41,182 nt of DNA from NCBI GenBank assembly GCA_029884335.1, contig JAOUIA010000033.1, forward strand, positions 1 to 41,182, written 5' to 3'. Origin of the DNA: Betaproteobacteria bacterium (GTDB lineage: Bacteria; Pseudomonadota; Gammaproteobacteria; Burkholderiales; Casimicrobiaceae). Positions 32,362-41,182 of the stretch are shown here, piece after piece (within the stretch, counting starts at the first letter, position 1; every line of letters begins with the position of its first letter). The position numbers and the translations under genes were made by a program. A model generated the notes under the pieces. It had not been told where the DNA came from and ran no database searches. It saw only the letters and a program-made list of their open reading frames with translations.

Positions 32362-32989
32362 TGCGGCGCACGCTGACGATCCCTACGCGCTTGCCGTACG
32401 ACTCCGGCTCGTCCAGCAGCTCGACGATCGCCGCCGCGAGGTCGTCGTAGCCGGTCAGCGTCCCGCCTGCCGGCAGCGTCTCGTAGGCGCGGCGCGCGTT
32501 GCCCGCCGGCACGTCGTCGACGAGGTCGACGGCACACATCAGCGTCCAGTCGAGCCCCGAGGCCGCCAGCGTGCGGTAGTTGCGCGCGTGCTCGGCGTTG
32601 ACGTTCGTGTAGGGGCCGGGTGCGGCGTGCTCGCTCGCGAGCCCCCCGCGCGGGTCGGGAAGCGCGCCGGCCGACGCGATCGCGACGATGCGCCGCACGC
32701 CCGCGTCCTTCGCGGCGGCGACGATCGCGCGCACGCCGTCCGAGAACGCGGTGGAGGGCCGCGCGATGTCGTCCATGCCGAGGCACACGACGATCGCCTC
32801 GGCGCCGCGCACCGCGCCCTCCACCGCCGCGGCGTCGTGCGTGCCTCCGGCGATCGCGGTCAGGTTCGCGTGCGCGGGCAGCCGGGAGGGGTCGCGCGCG
32901 AGCGCGCGCACCTTGCGTCCCTGCGCGAGCAGGCGGTCGAGCACGCGGCGGCCGGTGCGGCCGGTCGCGCCGAACAGGGCGATCGTCAC
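32333..32989 (-). CDS. NAD(P)-binding epimerase-like protein (atypical SDR)
   Basis: A 218-residue Rossmann-fold protein beginning MTIALFGATGRTGRRVLDRL, the GxxGxxG dinucleotide site of NmrA/BVR-like atypical short-chain dehydrogenases. IVVCLGMDD and RRIVAIASAGALPDP follow the fold order. The catalytic YxxxK is not obvious, so it may be a redox sensor, reductase or epimerase. The start is GTG 32989: GGAG lies 7 nt upstream and recN stops 1 nt before. An in-frame start at 33022 inside recN is less likely. The last residues (RTLTPDPSPA) are encoded by the adjacent tandem repeat, so the native C-terminus has probably been replaced. Confidence 0.85.
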   Translation of the reverse strand: MTIALFGATGRTGRRVLDRLLAQGRKVRALARDPSRLPAHANLTAIAGGTHDAAAVEGAVRGAEAIVVCLGMDDIARPSTAFSDGVRAIVAAAKDAGVRRIVAIASAGALPDPRGGLASEHAAPGPYTNVNAEHARNYRTLAASGLDWTLMCAVDLVDDVPAGNARRAYETLPAGGTLTGYDDLAAAIVELLDEPESYGKRVGIVSVRRTLTPDPSPA

Positions 32990-32990
32990 G

Positions 32991-34667
32991 TCACTTCTCC
33001 TGTGCGCGGCGGTGCTGCTCATAGAGCTCCTTCGCGTGCGCGCGCGTCTTCGCGGTGACCTCGCTGCCGCCGAGCATGCGCGCCAGCTCCTCGAGGCGCT
33101 GCGCGCGCGACAGGCGCTCGACGCGGCTCGTCACGGCGTCGCCGTCGCCGTCCTTGGTCACGCGGAAGTGCGCGTCGGCGAATGCCGCGACCTGCGGCAG
33201 GTGCGTGACGCACAGCACCTGGCGGCGCGAGCCGAGCGACTGCATGAGCCGGCCCACCGTGGCGGCCACCGCGCCGCCTATGCCGGCGTCGACCTCGTCG
33301 AAGACGAGCGTGCCCGTGTCGCCGACCTCGCTCGCGACCACCTGGATCGCCAGCGCGATGCGCGACAGCTCGCCGCCCGAGGCCACGCGGGCGAGCGGCC
33401 CCGAGGGCTGCTTCGGGTGCGTGGCCACGCGGAACTCGACGCTCTCGAGCCCGAAGCTCGCCGGCTCGGCGAGCGGCACGACGGCGGCCTCGAAGCGCCC
33501 GCCGTCCATCGCCAGCGACTGCATCGCCTCGGTGACGCGGTGCGTCAGCTCCATCGCCGCCAGGCTGCGCTTGTGCGACAGCGTCTCGGCCAGCGCGCGA
33601 TAGTCGGCCTCGGCGCGCTGCGCGGCGCGCGCGAGCCCGCTGGCATCGGCGGACGCGTGCAGGGTGGCGATGCGCGCCTCGGTCTCCGCGAGCAGCGCCG
33701 GCAGCGCCTCCGCCTTCACGCGGTGCTTGCGCGCAACGTCGTGGACCGCGGCGATGCGCTCCTCGACGCGCGCGAGCTCTCCGGGGTCGAGGTCGAGGCG
33801 TCGCCGGTACTCGCGCAGCATTCGCGCGGCCTCGTCGACCTGGATCGCCGCCGGCACGAGCAGCGCGACGACCTCGCGCAGCGCGGCGTCGTGCTCCGCG
33901 GCCGCCTCGAGCCGCTGCACGAGTTGCGCGAGCCGCGTCGCGATCGCGTCGTCGCTCTCGGCGAGCAGGGCCTCGCCTTCGCCCGCGGCGGCGATGAGCG
34001 ACGCCGCGTTGGCGAGGCGGGACTGCGTCGCGTTGAGCGCCTCCCACTCCTCGGCCGACACGTCGAGGTCCGACAGCTCGCGTTGGCGCTCGCGCAGGAA
34101 CTCGACCTCGGCCGCGCTCGCGCGCGCCGCCGACTGCGCCGCGTCGCGCCGCTCCACAGCTACGCGCCACTTGCGCCACGCGTCGGCCGTCTCGCGCGCG
34201 AGGATGGCAAAGCCGCCGAAGCCGTCGACCAGCGCGCGCTGCGCCGCCGCCTGCCCGAGCGACTGGTGCGCGTTCTGCCCGAAGATGTCGACCAGGCGCT
34301 CGCCCAGCTCGGCGAGCTGCGCCAGCGTGACCGGGTGGCCGTTGACGAACGCGCGCGAGCGTCCCTGCGCGTCGAGCACGCGGCGCAGCAGCACCTCGTC
34401 GGCGTCGCCCGCGAGCTCGTGCTCGACGAGCCAGGCGGCGACGCCCGGCTCGTCGCCGGTGGCGAACGCCGCCGCCAGCTCGGCCCGCTGCGCGCCCGCG
34501 CGGAGCTGCCCCGGCTCGAAGCGGTCGCCGAGCAGCAGCGCGAGCGCGTCGACGAGGATCGACTTGCCCGCGCCGGTCTCGCCGGTCAGCACGGCGAAGC
34601 CGGCGCCGAACTCGACGTCGAGGGCGTCGACGAGGACGAAGTTGCGGATCGCTAGGTTGCGCAGCAT
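32991..34667 (-). CDS. recN: DNA repair protein RecN
   Basis: A 558-residue SMC-like ATPase that helps join broken DNA ends during recombinational repair. The N-terminus MLRNLAIRNFVLVDALDVEF is followed by Walker A GETGAGKS. A central region of about 300 residues, rich in Ala, Glu and Arg, forms the coiled coil. The C-terminal part has the signature region ASGGELSRIALAI and Walker B LVFDEVDAGIGG. Length is normal. It lies 27 bp downstream of nadK on the same strand and 1 nt before the NAD(P)-binding gene, so the three form an operon. No LexA box was recognised. Confidence 0.96.
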   Translation of the reverse strand: MLRNLAIRNFVLVDALDVEFGAGFAVLTGETGAGKSILVDALALLLGDRFEPGQLRAGAQRAELAAAFATGDEPGVAAWLVEHELAGDADEVLLRRVLDAQGRSRAFVNGHPVTLAQLAELGERLVDIFGQNAHQSLGQAAAQRALVDGFGGFAILARETADAWRKWRVAVERRDAAQSAARASAAEVEFLRERQRELSDLDVSAEEWEALNATQSRLANAASLIAAAGEGEALLAESDDAIATRLAQLVQRLEAAAEHDAALREVVALLVPAAIQVDEAARMLREYRRRLDLDPGELARVEERIAAVHDVARKHRVKAEALPALLAETEARIATLHASADASGLARAAQRAEADYRALAETLSHKRSLAAMELTHRVTEAMQSLAMDGGRFEAAVVPLAEPASFGLESVEFRVATHPKQPSGPLARVASGGELSRIALAIQVVASEVGDTGTLVFDEVDAGIGGAVAATVGRLMQSLGSRRQVLCVTHLPQVAAFADAHFRVTKDGDGDAVTSRVERLSRAQRLEELARMLGGSEVTAKTRAHAKELYEQHRRAQEK

Positions 34668-34694
34668 CGCTGTCGTCGGCGACGTTCGCGCGGG

Positions 34695-35603
34695 TCAGGC
34701 GTCGTGGGACGGGCCGCGCAGGCGGTCGGGCGTCTCGCTCCAGTGCAGCTTCTGGCGCAGCATCGCGAAGTAGTCGTGGCCCTCGGGATGCAGGAGGCGC
34801 GCGGTGAAGGCCGCGCGCCTCACCGTCACGCCTTCGCCCTCGGCGAGCGGGAAGCGCACCTGCCCGTCGCAGTGCGCGGCGGCGTCCCGGCCGCGGATCA
34901 CGGTGAGGCGGATCGTCGTGGTGTCGTCGACGACGATCGGCCGGTGCGTGAGCGCGTGCGGCGCGACCGGGATCAGCGCCCAGGCCGGCACGCCGGGCGC
35001 GACGATCGGCCCGCCGGCCGACAGCGCGTACGCGGTGGAGCCGGTCGGGGTGGCGACGATCATGCCGTCGGCGCGCATCGTGAACATCGGCCGGCCGTCG
35101 ATGTCGACGCCGCAGTCGATCATCGTGCCGAGCGACCCGCGGTTGATCACCACGTCGTTGAGCGCGAGCGCGCGCTCCTGCCCGCCGTTGCGCGTCACCG
35201 TCGCGTCGAGCAGCGTGCGCCGCTCCTCGACGTAGCGACCCGCGAGCATCGCCTCGAGGGAGGACTCCATGCGCGCGAGCGGGATGTCGGTGAGGAAGCC
35301 GAGCCGGCCCTGGTTGACGCCGATCATCGGCACGTCGAGCGCGGCCAGCCGCCGCGCGATCGACAGCATCGTGCCGTCGCCTCCGACCACGATCGCGAGG
35401 TCCGCCTGCGCGCCGATCTCGGCGGCCGGGACGCTGGCGAAGGCCGCGCCGTCGACCTGCGCGGCGGTCTCCGCCTCGACGACGACCTGGTGGCCGCGGG
35501 CGCCGAGGAACGCTGCCAGCCGCGCCAGCGGCTCGTCCAGACCGGGACTCGACGGCCGGCCGACCAGCGCGATGCGGGGAAAGCGGTCGGGCGCCTCGGG
35601 CAT
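34695..35603 (-). CDS. nadK: NAD kinase
   Basis: A 302-residue cytoplasmic enzyme that phosphorylates NAD to NADP with ATP (or polyphosphate). The catalytic GGDGTML, the second motif NDVVINRG and the glycine-rich TPTGSTAYALSAGGPIV are all present in order. ATG 35603 gives MPEAPDRFPRIALVGRPSSP, a normal N-terminus; the frame stays open another 80 codons upstream, but that part is low-complexity Arg/Pro-rich and is rejected. It is divergent from hrcA, an arrangement found in many betaproteobacteria. Confidence 0.96.
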   Translation of the reverse strand: MPEAPDRFPRIALVGRPSSPGLDEPLARLAAFLGARGHQVVVEAETAAQVDGAAFASVPAAEIGAQADLAIVVGGDGTMLSIARRLAALDVPMIGVNQGRLGFLTDIPLARMESSLEAMLAGRYVEERRTLLDATVTRNGGQERALALNDVVINRGSLGTMIDCGVDIDGRPMFTMRADGMIVATPTGSTAYALSAGGPIVAPGVPAWALIPVAPHALTHRPIVVDDTTTIRLTVIRGRDAAAHCDGQVRFPLAEGEGVTVRRAAFTARLLHPEGHDYFAMLRQKLHWSETPDRLRGPSHDA

Positions 35604-36010
35604 GTCAGTGACGCCGGGCCGCCGCAAGCCACAGGCCCGCCGGCCTCTTCGGGCAGTCGCGGGTAGCGGGCACCTGCGCGTCCGCCGGCGCGGTGATTCG
35701 CATGGGCGAAGATCCCTGTGCGCTCCGCGTCGCGGGCCGGCGATGGGCCCGGTCGCCTGCGCATGCCTCTTGACCGCTGGCCCTCGCGCCAGCCTCGGGT
35801 CGCATCCCCGCCAGCGGGGCCCCTGCTCCGCCTCGGCAGTCACCCCTCGCCGCCGGGCGAACGCCGCTCCCCCTGGGGGCAGCGAGCGCGGCGAGCGTGG
35901 AGGGCCGTTTCATCCCAGCGATTTAACCACACGCTCGCCGGAGTGCCGGATCGGCCGGTCGGACGTCCCTGCGGCCGGTATGCCGACGGCTCGGATAGAA
36001 TCGTCCCGCA
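35604..36010. other. 407-bp divergent intergenic region (nadK/hrcA)
   Basis: Contains no convincing gene. A TAGAAT at 35996-36001 is a likely -10 for hrcA, 9 bp before its ATG. CCCCCTGGGGG at 35869-35879, inside a GCTCCCCCTGGGGGCAGC context and followed by GAGCGCGGCGAGCGTGG, resembles an intergenic repeat frequent in Burkholderiales. No TTAGCACTC/GAGTGCTAA (CIRCE) pair was found. Confidence 0.5.
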
Positions 36011-37033
36011 ATGCTCGACCCGCGCGCACGCCACCTGCTGAAGACGCTCGTCGAGCGCTACATCGCCGAGGGCGAGCCGGTCGGCTCGAGGGCGCTGTCG
36101 CGGGTGTCCGGGCTCGAGCTGTCGCCGGCGACCATCCGCAACGTGATGGCGGACCTCGAGGAGCTGGGCTACATCGCGAGCCCCCACACCTCGGCCGGCC
36201 GGATCCCGACGCCCAAGGGGTACCGCTTCTTCGTCGACAGCCTGATGGTCGTGCAGCCGCTCGGCGAAGTCGAGATCCACCGCCTCGAGGACGAATTGAC
36301 CGCCGAGCGGCCGACCGAGCTGGTCGCGGCCGCGGCTTCGCTCCTGTCGCAGCTCACGCACTTCGCGGGCGTGGTCGCCGTGCCGAAGCGGCGCGAAGCC
36401 TCGTTCCGCCACCTCGAGTTCCTCAGGCTCGCCGAGCGCCGCGTGCTGCTCATCGTCGTCACGCCCGAAGGCGAGGTGCAGAACCGCGTGCTCCACACCG
36501 AGCGCGCGTACACGCACGCCGAGCTCGTCGAGGCGACGAACCTGTTCAACCAGCAGTTCGCCGGCACGCCGTTCCCCGAGGTGCGTCACCGCCTCGCGGC
36601 GGAGCTGCGCGCGCTGCACGGCGACATCGCACTGCTCATGAACGCCGCGGTGGAGGCCGGCGAGGGCGCGCTCTCGACGGGCGAGAGCGTGGTCGTCGCG
36701 GGGCAGGGCAACCTGCTCTCGGGCGGCCTGGTGACGAGCATGGACCGCCTCAAGCGGCTGTTCGAGGTGTTCGAGCAGAAGACCTCGCTGATGCATCTGC
36801 TCGACGCGTCGCAGCGAGCGCAGGGCGTGCAGATCTACATCGGCGGCGAGTCGGGGCTGGTGCCGCTCGACGAGATGAGCGTGGTGACGGCGCGCTACGA
36901 GGTCGACGGGCAGGTGATCGGCACCGTCGGCGTGATCGGCCCCACGCGCATGGCGTACGAGCGCGTCATTCCGATCGTCGACGTCACTGCGAAGCTGCTC
37001 GCCAACGCACTCGCGCAGCAGCGCGCCGACTGA
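36011..37033 (+). CDS. hrcA: Heat-inducible transcription repressor
   Basis: A 340-residue winged-helix repressor of heat-shock genes. The N-terminal DNA-binding domain shows [20 protein letters not shown] and the linker region [20 protein letters not shown]. The C-terminal GAF-like and dimerisation parts include [20 protein letters not shown] and [19 protein letters not shown]. In many bacteria HrcA is refolded by GroEL and binds CIRCE operators; no CIRCE is visible upstream of grpE here, so its targets (perhaps groESL) lie elsewhere. hemH begins just after its stop. Confidence 0.96.
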   Translation: MLDPRARHLLKTLVERYIAEGEPVGSRALSRVSGLELSPATIRNVMADLEELGYIASPHTSAGRIPTPKGYRFFVDSLMVVQPLGEVEIHRLEDELTAERPTELVAAAASLLSQLTHFAGVVAVPKRREASFRHLEFLRLAERRVLLIVVTPEGEVQNRVLHTERAYTHAELVEATNLFNQQFAGTPFPEVRHRLAAELRALHGDIALLMNAAVEAGEGALSTGESVVVAGQGNLLSGGLVTSMDRLKRLFEVFEQKTSLMHLLDASQRAQGVQIYIGGESGLVPLDEMSVVTARYEVDGQVIGTVGVIGPTRMAYERVIPIVDVTAKLLANALAQQRAD

Positions 37034-37038
37034 AGCCC

Positions 37039-38139
37039 TTGCCGAGCGCCGCCTTCTCGCACGACCGCGCGCCCAAAGTCGGCGTGCTGCTGGTCAACCT
37101 CGGCACGCCCGACGAGCCCACGCCGTCGGCGGTGCGCCGCTACCTCGCGCAGTTCCTGTCGGACCCGCGCGTGGTCGAGATTCCCGCCGCGATCTGGAAG
37201 CCGATCCTGCACGGCGTGATCCTGCGCGTGCGCCCCGCGGCCTCGGCGCGCAAGTACCGGGCGATCTGGACGACGGACGGCTCGCCGCTCGCCGTGCACT
37301 CCGCGCGCCAGCGCTCGCTGCTGCTGGGCTACCTCGGCCAGCGGCTGAGGAAGGCCGGACTGCCCGCCGACCTCTGCCCGGTCGAGATTGGCATGCGCTA
37401 CGGCAACCCGTCGATCGCGTCGGCGATCGATCGCCTCTTCGCCGCGGACTGCGAGCGGTTGCTCGTGCTGCCGCTGTACCCGCAGTACTCGGCGAGCACG
37501 ACCGCGACGACGCTCGACGAGGTCGCGCGGCACCTGCGCGGCGTGCGGCGCGTGCCGGGGCTGCGCTTCGTCGAGGCATTCCACGACGACTCCGGCTACG
37601 TGCGCGCGGTCGCGCAGTCGATCAACGACTACTGGATGAAGAACGGCCGGCCGGACAGGCTGCTGTTCTCGTTCCACGGCCTGCCGCGGCGCACGCTCGA
37701 GCGGGGCGACCCGTACTTCTGCATGTGCCACAAGACCGCGCGGCTCGTGGCCGCGGAACTCGGCCTCGACGGCAAGCAGTGGCAGGCGACTTTCCAGTCC
37801 CGCTTCGGGCGCGCGGAGTGGCTGCAGCCGTACACGGCCGACACGCTCGTCGCGCTCGCCCGGGAGAAGGTGGGGCGTGTCGACGTGGCCTGCCCGGGGT
37901 TCGTGTCCGACTGCCTGGAGACGCTCGAGGAAATCGGCATCGAGGGCAAGGCGTCGTTCCTGGGCGCGGGCGGCAGGGAGTTCCACGTGATCCCCTGCGT
38001 CAACGAGCACCCGGTGTGGATCGCCGCGCTGGCCGACCTCGCGTGGCGGCACTTGCAGGGCTGGCTGGCCCCCCCTCCCGATCCCGCCGCCCGCGAGGCC
38101 ACGCAGCTACGCGCCCGGGCCCTGGGCGCCGAAAAGTAG
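37039..38139 (+). CDS. hemH: Ferrochelatase
   Basis: A 366-residue enzyme that inserts Fe2+ into protoporphyrin IX, the last step of protoheme synthesis, at the inner face of the membrane. The family opening VGVLLVNLGTPDEPTPSAVR, the active-site His in LLFSFHGLPRRTLERGDPYF, and the C-terminal acidic segment VACPGFVSDCLETLEEI are present. The start is not certain: TTG 37039 gives 13 residues before the conserved region; CTG 37030, overlapping the hrcA stop, is a weaker option. The last codons and the TAG stop lie inside a 27-nt repeat that also occurs at 6936-6962, so the C-terminus was probably altered by its insertion. Length is still normal. Confidence 0.93.
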   Translation: MPSAAFSHDRAPKVGVLLVNLGTPDEPTPSAVRRYLAQFLSDPRVVEIPAAIWKPILHGVILRVRPAASARKYRAIWTTDGSPLAVHSARQRSLLLGYLGQRLRKAGLPADLCPVEIGMRYGNPSIASAIDRLFAADCERLLVLPLYPQYSASTTATTLDEVARHLRGVRRVPGLRFVEAFHDDSGYVRAVAQSINDYWMKNGRPDRLLFSFHGLPRRTLERGDPYFCMCHKTARLVAAELGLDGKQWQATFQSRFGRAEWLQPYTADTLVALAREKVGRVDVACPGFVSDCLETLEEIGIEGKASFLGAGGREFHVIPCVNEHPVWIAALADLAWRHLQGWLAPPPDPAAREATQLRARALGAEK

Positions 38140-38157
38140 GGTCAGACTCGACTTTCC
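38131..38157 (+). repeat. Second copy of the 27-nt repeat
   Basis: Identical to 6936-6962 (core AGTAGGGTCAGACTCGACTT). Unlike the first copy, no matching inverted arm follows, so only one arm is present. Its TAG serves as the hemH stop. Confidence 0.85.
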
Positions 38158-38212
38158 GCACCCGGCGGCACGGCCGGCCGGACGGCGGGAGTGAGGATCA
38201 AAGTGCCGTTGC

Positions 38213-38291
38213 GGAAATGCGGGTCTGGCCCTCATTTCCGACCCCAATTGCCGGCGCGGGATCCGGAAATGCGAGTCTCGCCCTCATTTCC
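38213..38291. repeat. Two tandem REP-like hairpins
   Basis: 38213-38239 and 38265-38291 are 27-nt imperfect copies that differ at two positions (GCGGGTCTGGCCC against GCGAGTCTCGCCC). Each is a palindrome with GGAAATG/CATTTCC arms. They lie between hemH and the heat-shock promoter and share the GGGTCnG-type core of the other repeats in this window. Confidence 0.8.
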
Positions 38292-38302
38292 GCTCCTTTC
38301 CG

Positions 38303-38330
38303 CTTGAAATCGGACGCTGGCTCCCCAACG
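38303..38330 (+). promoter_or_regulatory. Sigma-32 heat-shock promoter of grpE-dnaK-dnaJ
   Basis: CTTGAAA (38303-38309), a 13-nt spacer, then CCCCAACG (38323-38330). This matches the RpoH consensus CTTGAAA-N11..16-CCCCATnT, with a perfect -35. Predicted transcription start is near 38337, about 34 bp before the grpE ATG. Confidence 0.9.
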
Positions 38331-38370
38331 TGCGGGGGTGTTTCAGGCACCTCGACAGGAAGCGCGCCCG

Positions 38371-38907
38371 ATGCAGGATCAAGGACCCAACGCCGCCGCC
38401 GAGCCGGCAGCGCCCGCCCCGGAGGGCGCGGCCGGGACCCCCGAGGCCCTCGACCCCGCCGCAGAGCTCGCCAGGGCGCAGGCCGAGGTCGCGGAGCTCA
38501 AGGATGCGTGGATGCGCGCCCGCGCCGAGACCGAGAACGTCCGCAAGCAGGCCGCTGCCGACGTCGCCAAGGCGCACAAGTTCGCGATCGAGCGCTTCGC
38601 CGAGGACCTCCTTCCGGTCAAGGACTCGCTGGAGCAGGCCCTCGGCGTCGAGTCCACCCCCGAGCAGCTGCGCACCGGTGTCGACCTGACGCTCAAGCAG
38701 CTCGCCGGCGCATTCGCCCGTGCCCGCATCGACGAGGTCGCTCCGGCGGGCGAGAAGTTCGACCCGCACAAGCACCAGGCGGTGCAGATGGTGCCGTCCG
38801 ACCAGCCGGCCAACACGGTCGTCCAGGTGATCCAGAAGGGCTACCTGCTGAACGACCGGGTGCTGCGCCCGGCGATGGTGACCGTCGCCAAGCCCTCGGA
38901 AGGCTGA
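38371..38907 (+). CDS. grpE: Nucleotide exchange factor GrpE
   Basis: A 178-residue cochaperone that releases ADP from DnaK. After an Ala/Pro/Glu-rich tail come the long dimer helix ([20 protein letters not shown]), the four-helix segment ([20 protein letters not shown]) and the C-terminal beta domain, with [12 protein letters not shown] and [23 protein letters not shown] 38371 has AGGA 11-14 bp upstream; an in-frame GTG at 38338 lies at the predicted transcription start and is rejected. It is the first gene after the sigma-32 promoter, 75 bp before dnaK. Confidence 0.96.
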   Translation: MQDQGPNAAAEPAAPAPEGAAGTPEALDPAAELARAQAEVAELKDAWMRARAETENVRKQAAADVAKAHKFAIERFAEDLLPVKDSLEQALGVESTPEQLRTGVDLTLKQLAGAFARARIDEVAPAGEKFDPHKHQAVQMVPSDQPANTVVQVIQKGYLLNDRVLRPAMVTVAKPSEG

Positions 38908-38908
38908 C

Positions 38909-38933
38909 GCCGCCCTTTAAGGCGCCGGGCGGC
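38909..38933 (+). terminator. Stem-loop between grpE and dnaK
   Basis: GCCGCCC (38909-38915) and GGGCGGC (38927-38933), a perfect 7-bp stem with an 11-nt loop, starting right after the grpE stop. There is no T tract. It probably shapes RNA processing or relative expression and is unlikely to stop transcription into dnaK. Confidence 0.4.
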
Positions 38934-38982
38934 ACCCCCACCTTCCAGGCATCCCGAACCACGCTACCCACCCAGGCAAACC

Positions 38983-40947
<1,965 letters not shown>

Positions 40948-40948
40948 C

Positions 40949-41024
40949 GATACTGCGTCGCGGTCGCGACGCGGTATCCGGCCGGATCGGAGCGATCGCC
41001 TTGCGGCGGCGCTCGATCCGGCCG
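40949..41024 (+). promoter_or_regulatory. Two strong hairpins in the dnaK-dnaJ gap
   Basis: Hairpin 1 (40949-40978) pairs GATACTGCGTCGCG with CGCGACGCGGTATC: 13 Watson-Crick pairs plus one G-T around a 2-nt turn, right after the dnaK stop. Hairpin 2 pairs CGGCCGGATCG (40979-40989) with CGATCCGGCCG (41014-41024) across 24 nt. They may reduce dnaJ relative to dnaK through attenuation or RNA processing. Confidence 0.6.
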
Positions 41025-41066
41025 TTCGCGTTTCGTGAGTGCTGGGAAGCCGTGAGGGTGAGCTAA

Positions 41067-41182
41067 TTGGCGAAGCGCGACTACTACCAGGTGCTGGGCG
41101 TCAACCGCGACGCATCCGAGGAGGACCTCAAGAAGGCCTACCGGAAGCTCGCGATGAAGCACCATCCGGACCGCAACCCGGA
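41067..41182 (+). CDS. dnaJ: Chaperone DnaJ (N-terminal part only)
   Basis: The first 38 complete codons are inside the window. The J domain opens with [20 protein letters not shown] and reaches the HPD motif (KHHPDRNP) that stimulates the DnaK ATPase. The start is TTG 41067, with GAGGG about 9-13 bp upstream. The rest lies beyond the right edge. Confidence 0.95.
   Translation, partial: MAKRDYYQVLGVNRDASEEDLKKAYRKLAMKHHPDRNP

Noticed and set aside
35604-35843. N-terminal extension of NadK by 80 residues
   Set aside because: The extension is Arg/Pro-rich with no NAD kinase similarity; ATG 35603 gives the family N-terminus.
38140-38370. CIRCE element upstream of grpE
   Set aside because: No TTAGCACTC-N9-GAGTGCTAA pattern or near match; regulation appears to be by sigma-32.

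Overview
The window is GC-rich DNA (about 70% by eye) from a betaproteobacterium, most likely Burkholderiales. The signs are a Bug-type (tripartite tricarboxylate) binding protein, divergent nadK-recN and hrcA-hemH, prfB-lysS, a 180-kDa-class NAD-glutamate dehydrogenase, and many GTG/TTG starts with 4-nt gene overlaps. No phage, insertion-sequence transposase, CRISPR or rRNA was seen.

Layout. 1-1403 (minus): a molybdenum hydroxylase pair (IorB-like, cut by the window edge, and the 2Fe-2S IorA-like subunit). 1476-4107: prfB, read through a programmed +1 frameshift, then lysS. 4161-6937: a copper-efflux operon (CsoR-like operator, CopA ATPase, small chaperone, CsoR repressor). 7075-8408: tRNA-Pro and an orphan periplasmic binding protein. 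8646-15054: three genes joined by 4-nt GTGA overlaps, encoding a SIR2-like/TIR fusion, a membrane-anchored STAND NTPase, and a TPR-like/SLOG-like/class III cyclase protein. This looks like an uncharacterised signalling or defence system and is the main discovery candidate. 15172-15335: tRNA-Arg and tRNA-His. 15386-20615: an unknown lipoprotein coupled to a DASS transporter, then a second large cyclase-ATPase-TPR protein. 20616-21105: a non-coding stretch with hairpins and a small inverted-repeat element. 21106-31101: NAD-glutamate dehydrogenase, an endonuclease/phosphatase-family enzyme, cardiolipin synthase B, an Atm1-type ABC exporter and a PbpG-type endopeptidase. 31235-32206: a Bug binding protein, ending at a 52-nt tandem repeat. 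32333-35603 (minus): NAD(P)-binding protein, recN, nadK. 36011-41182: hrcA, hemH, then grpE-dnaK-dnaJ behind a clear sigma-32 promoter.

The housekeeping genes form familiar sets: translation (prfB, lysS), heat shock (hrcA, grpE, dnaK, dnaJ), envelope (clsB, pbpG) and copper resistance. The accessory material sits between tRNA-Pro and the glutamate dehydrogenase gene. It holds two separate proteins that combine a class III cyclase-like domain with repeats, plus one partner STAND NTPase and NADase-type domains. A family of short palindromic repeats with a GGG(G)xCAGAC-like core is scattered through intergenic gaps. In two places (hemH and the NAD(P)-binding gene) repeat DNA provides the stop codon of the adjacent gene.
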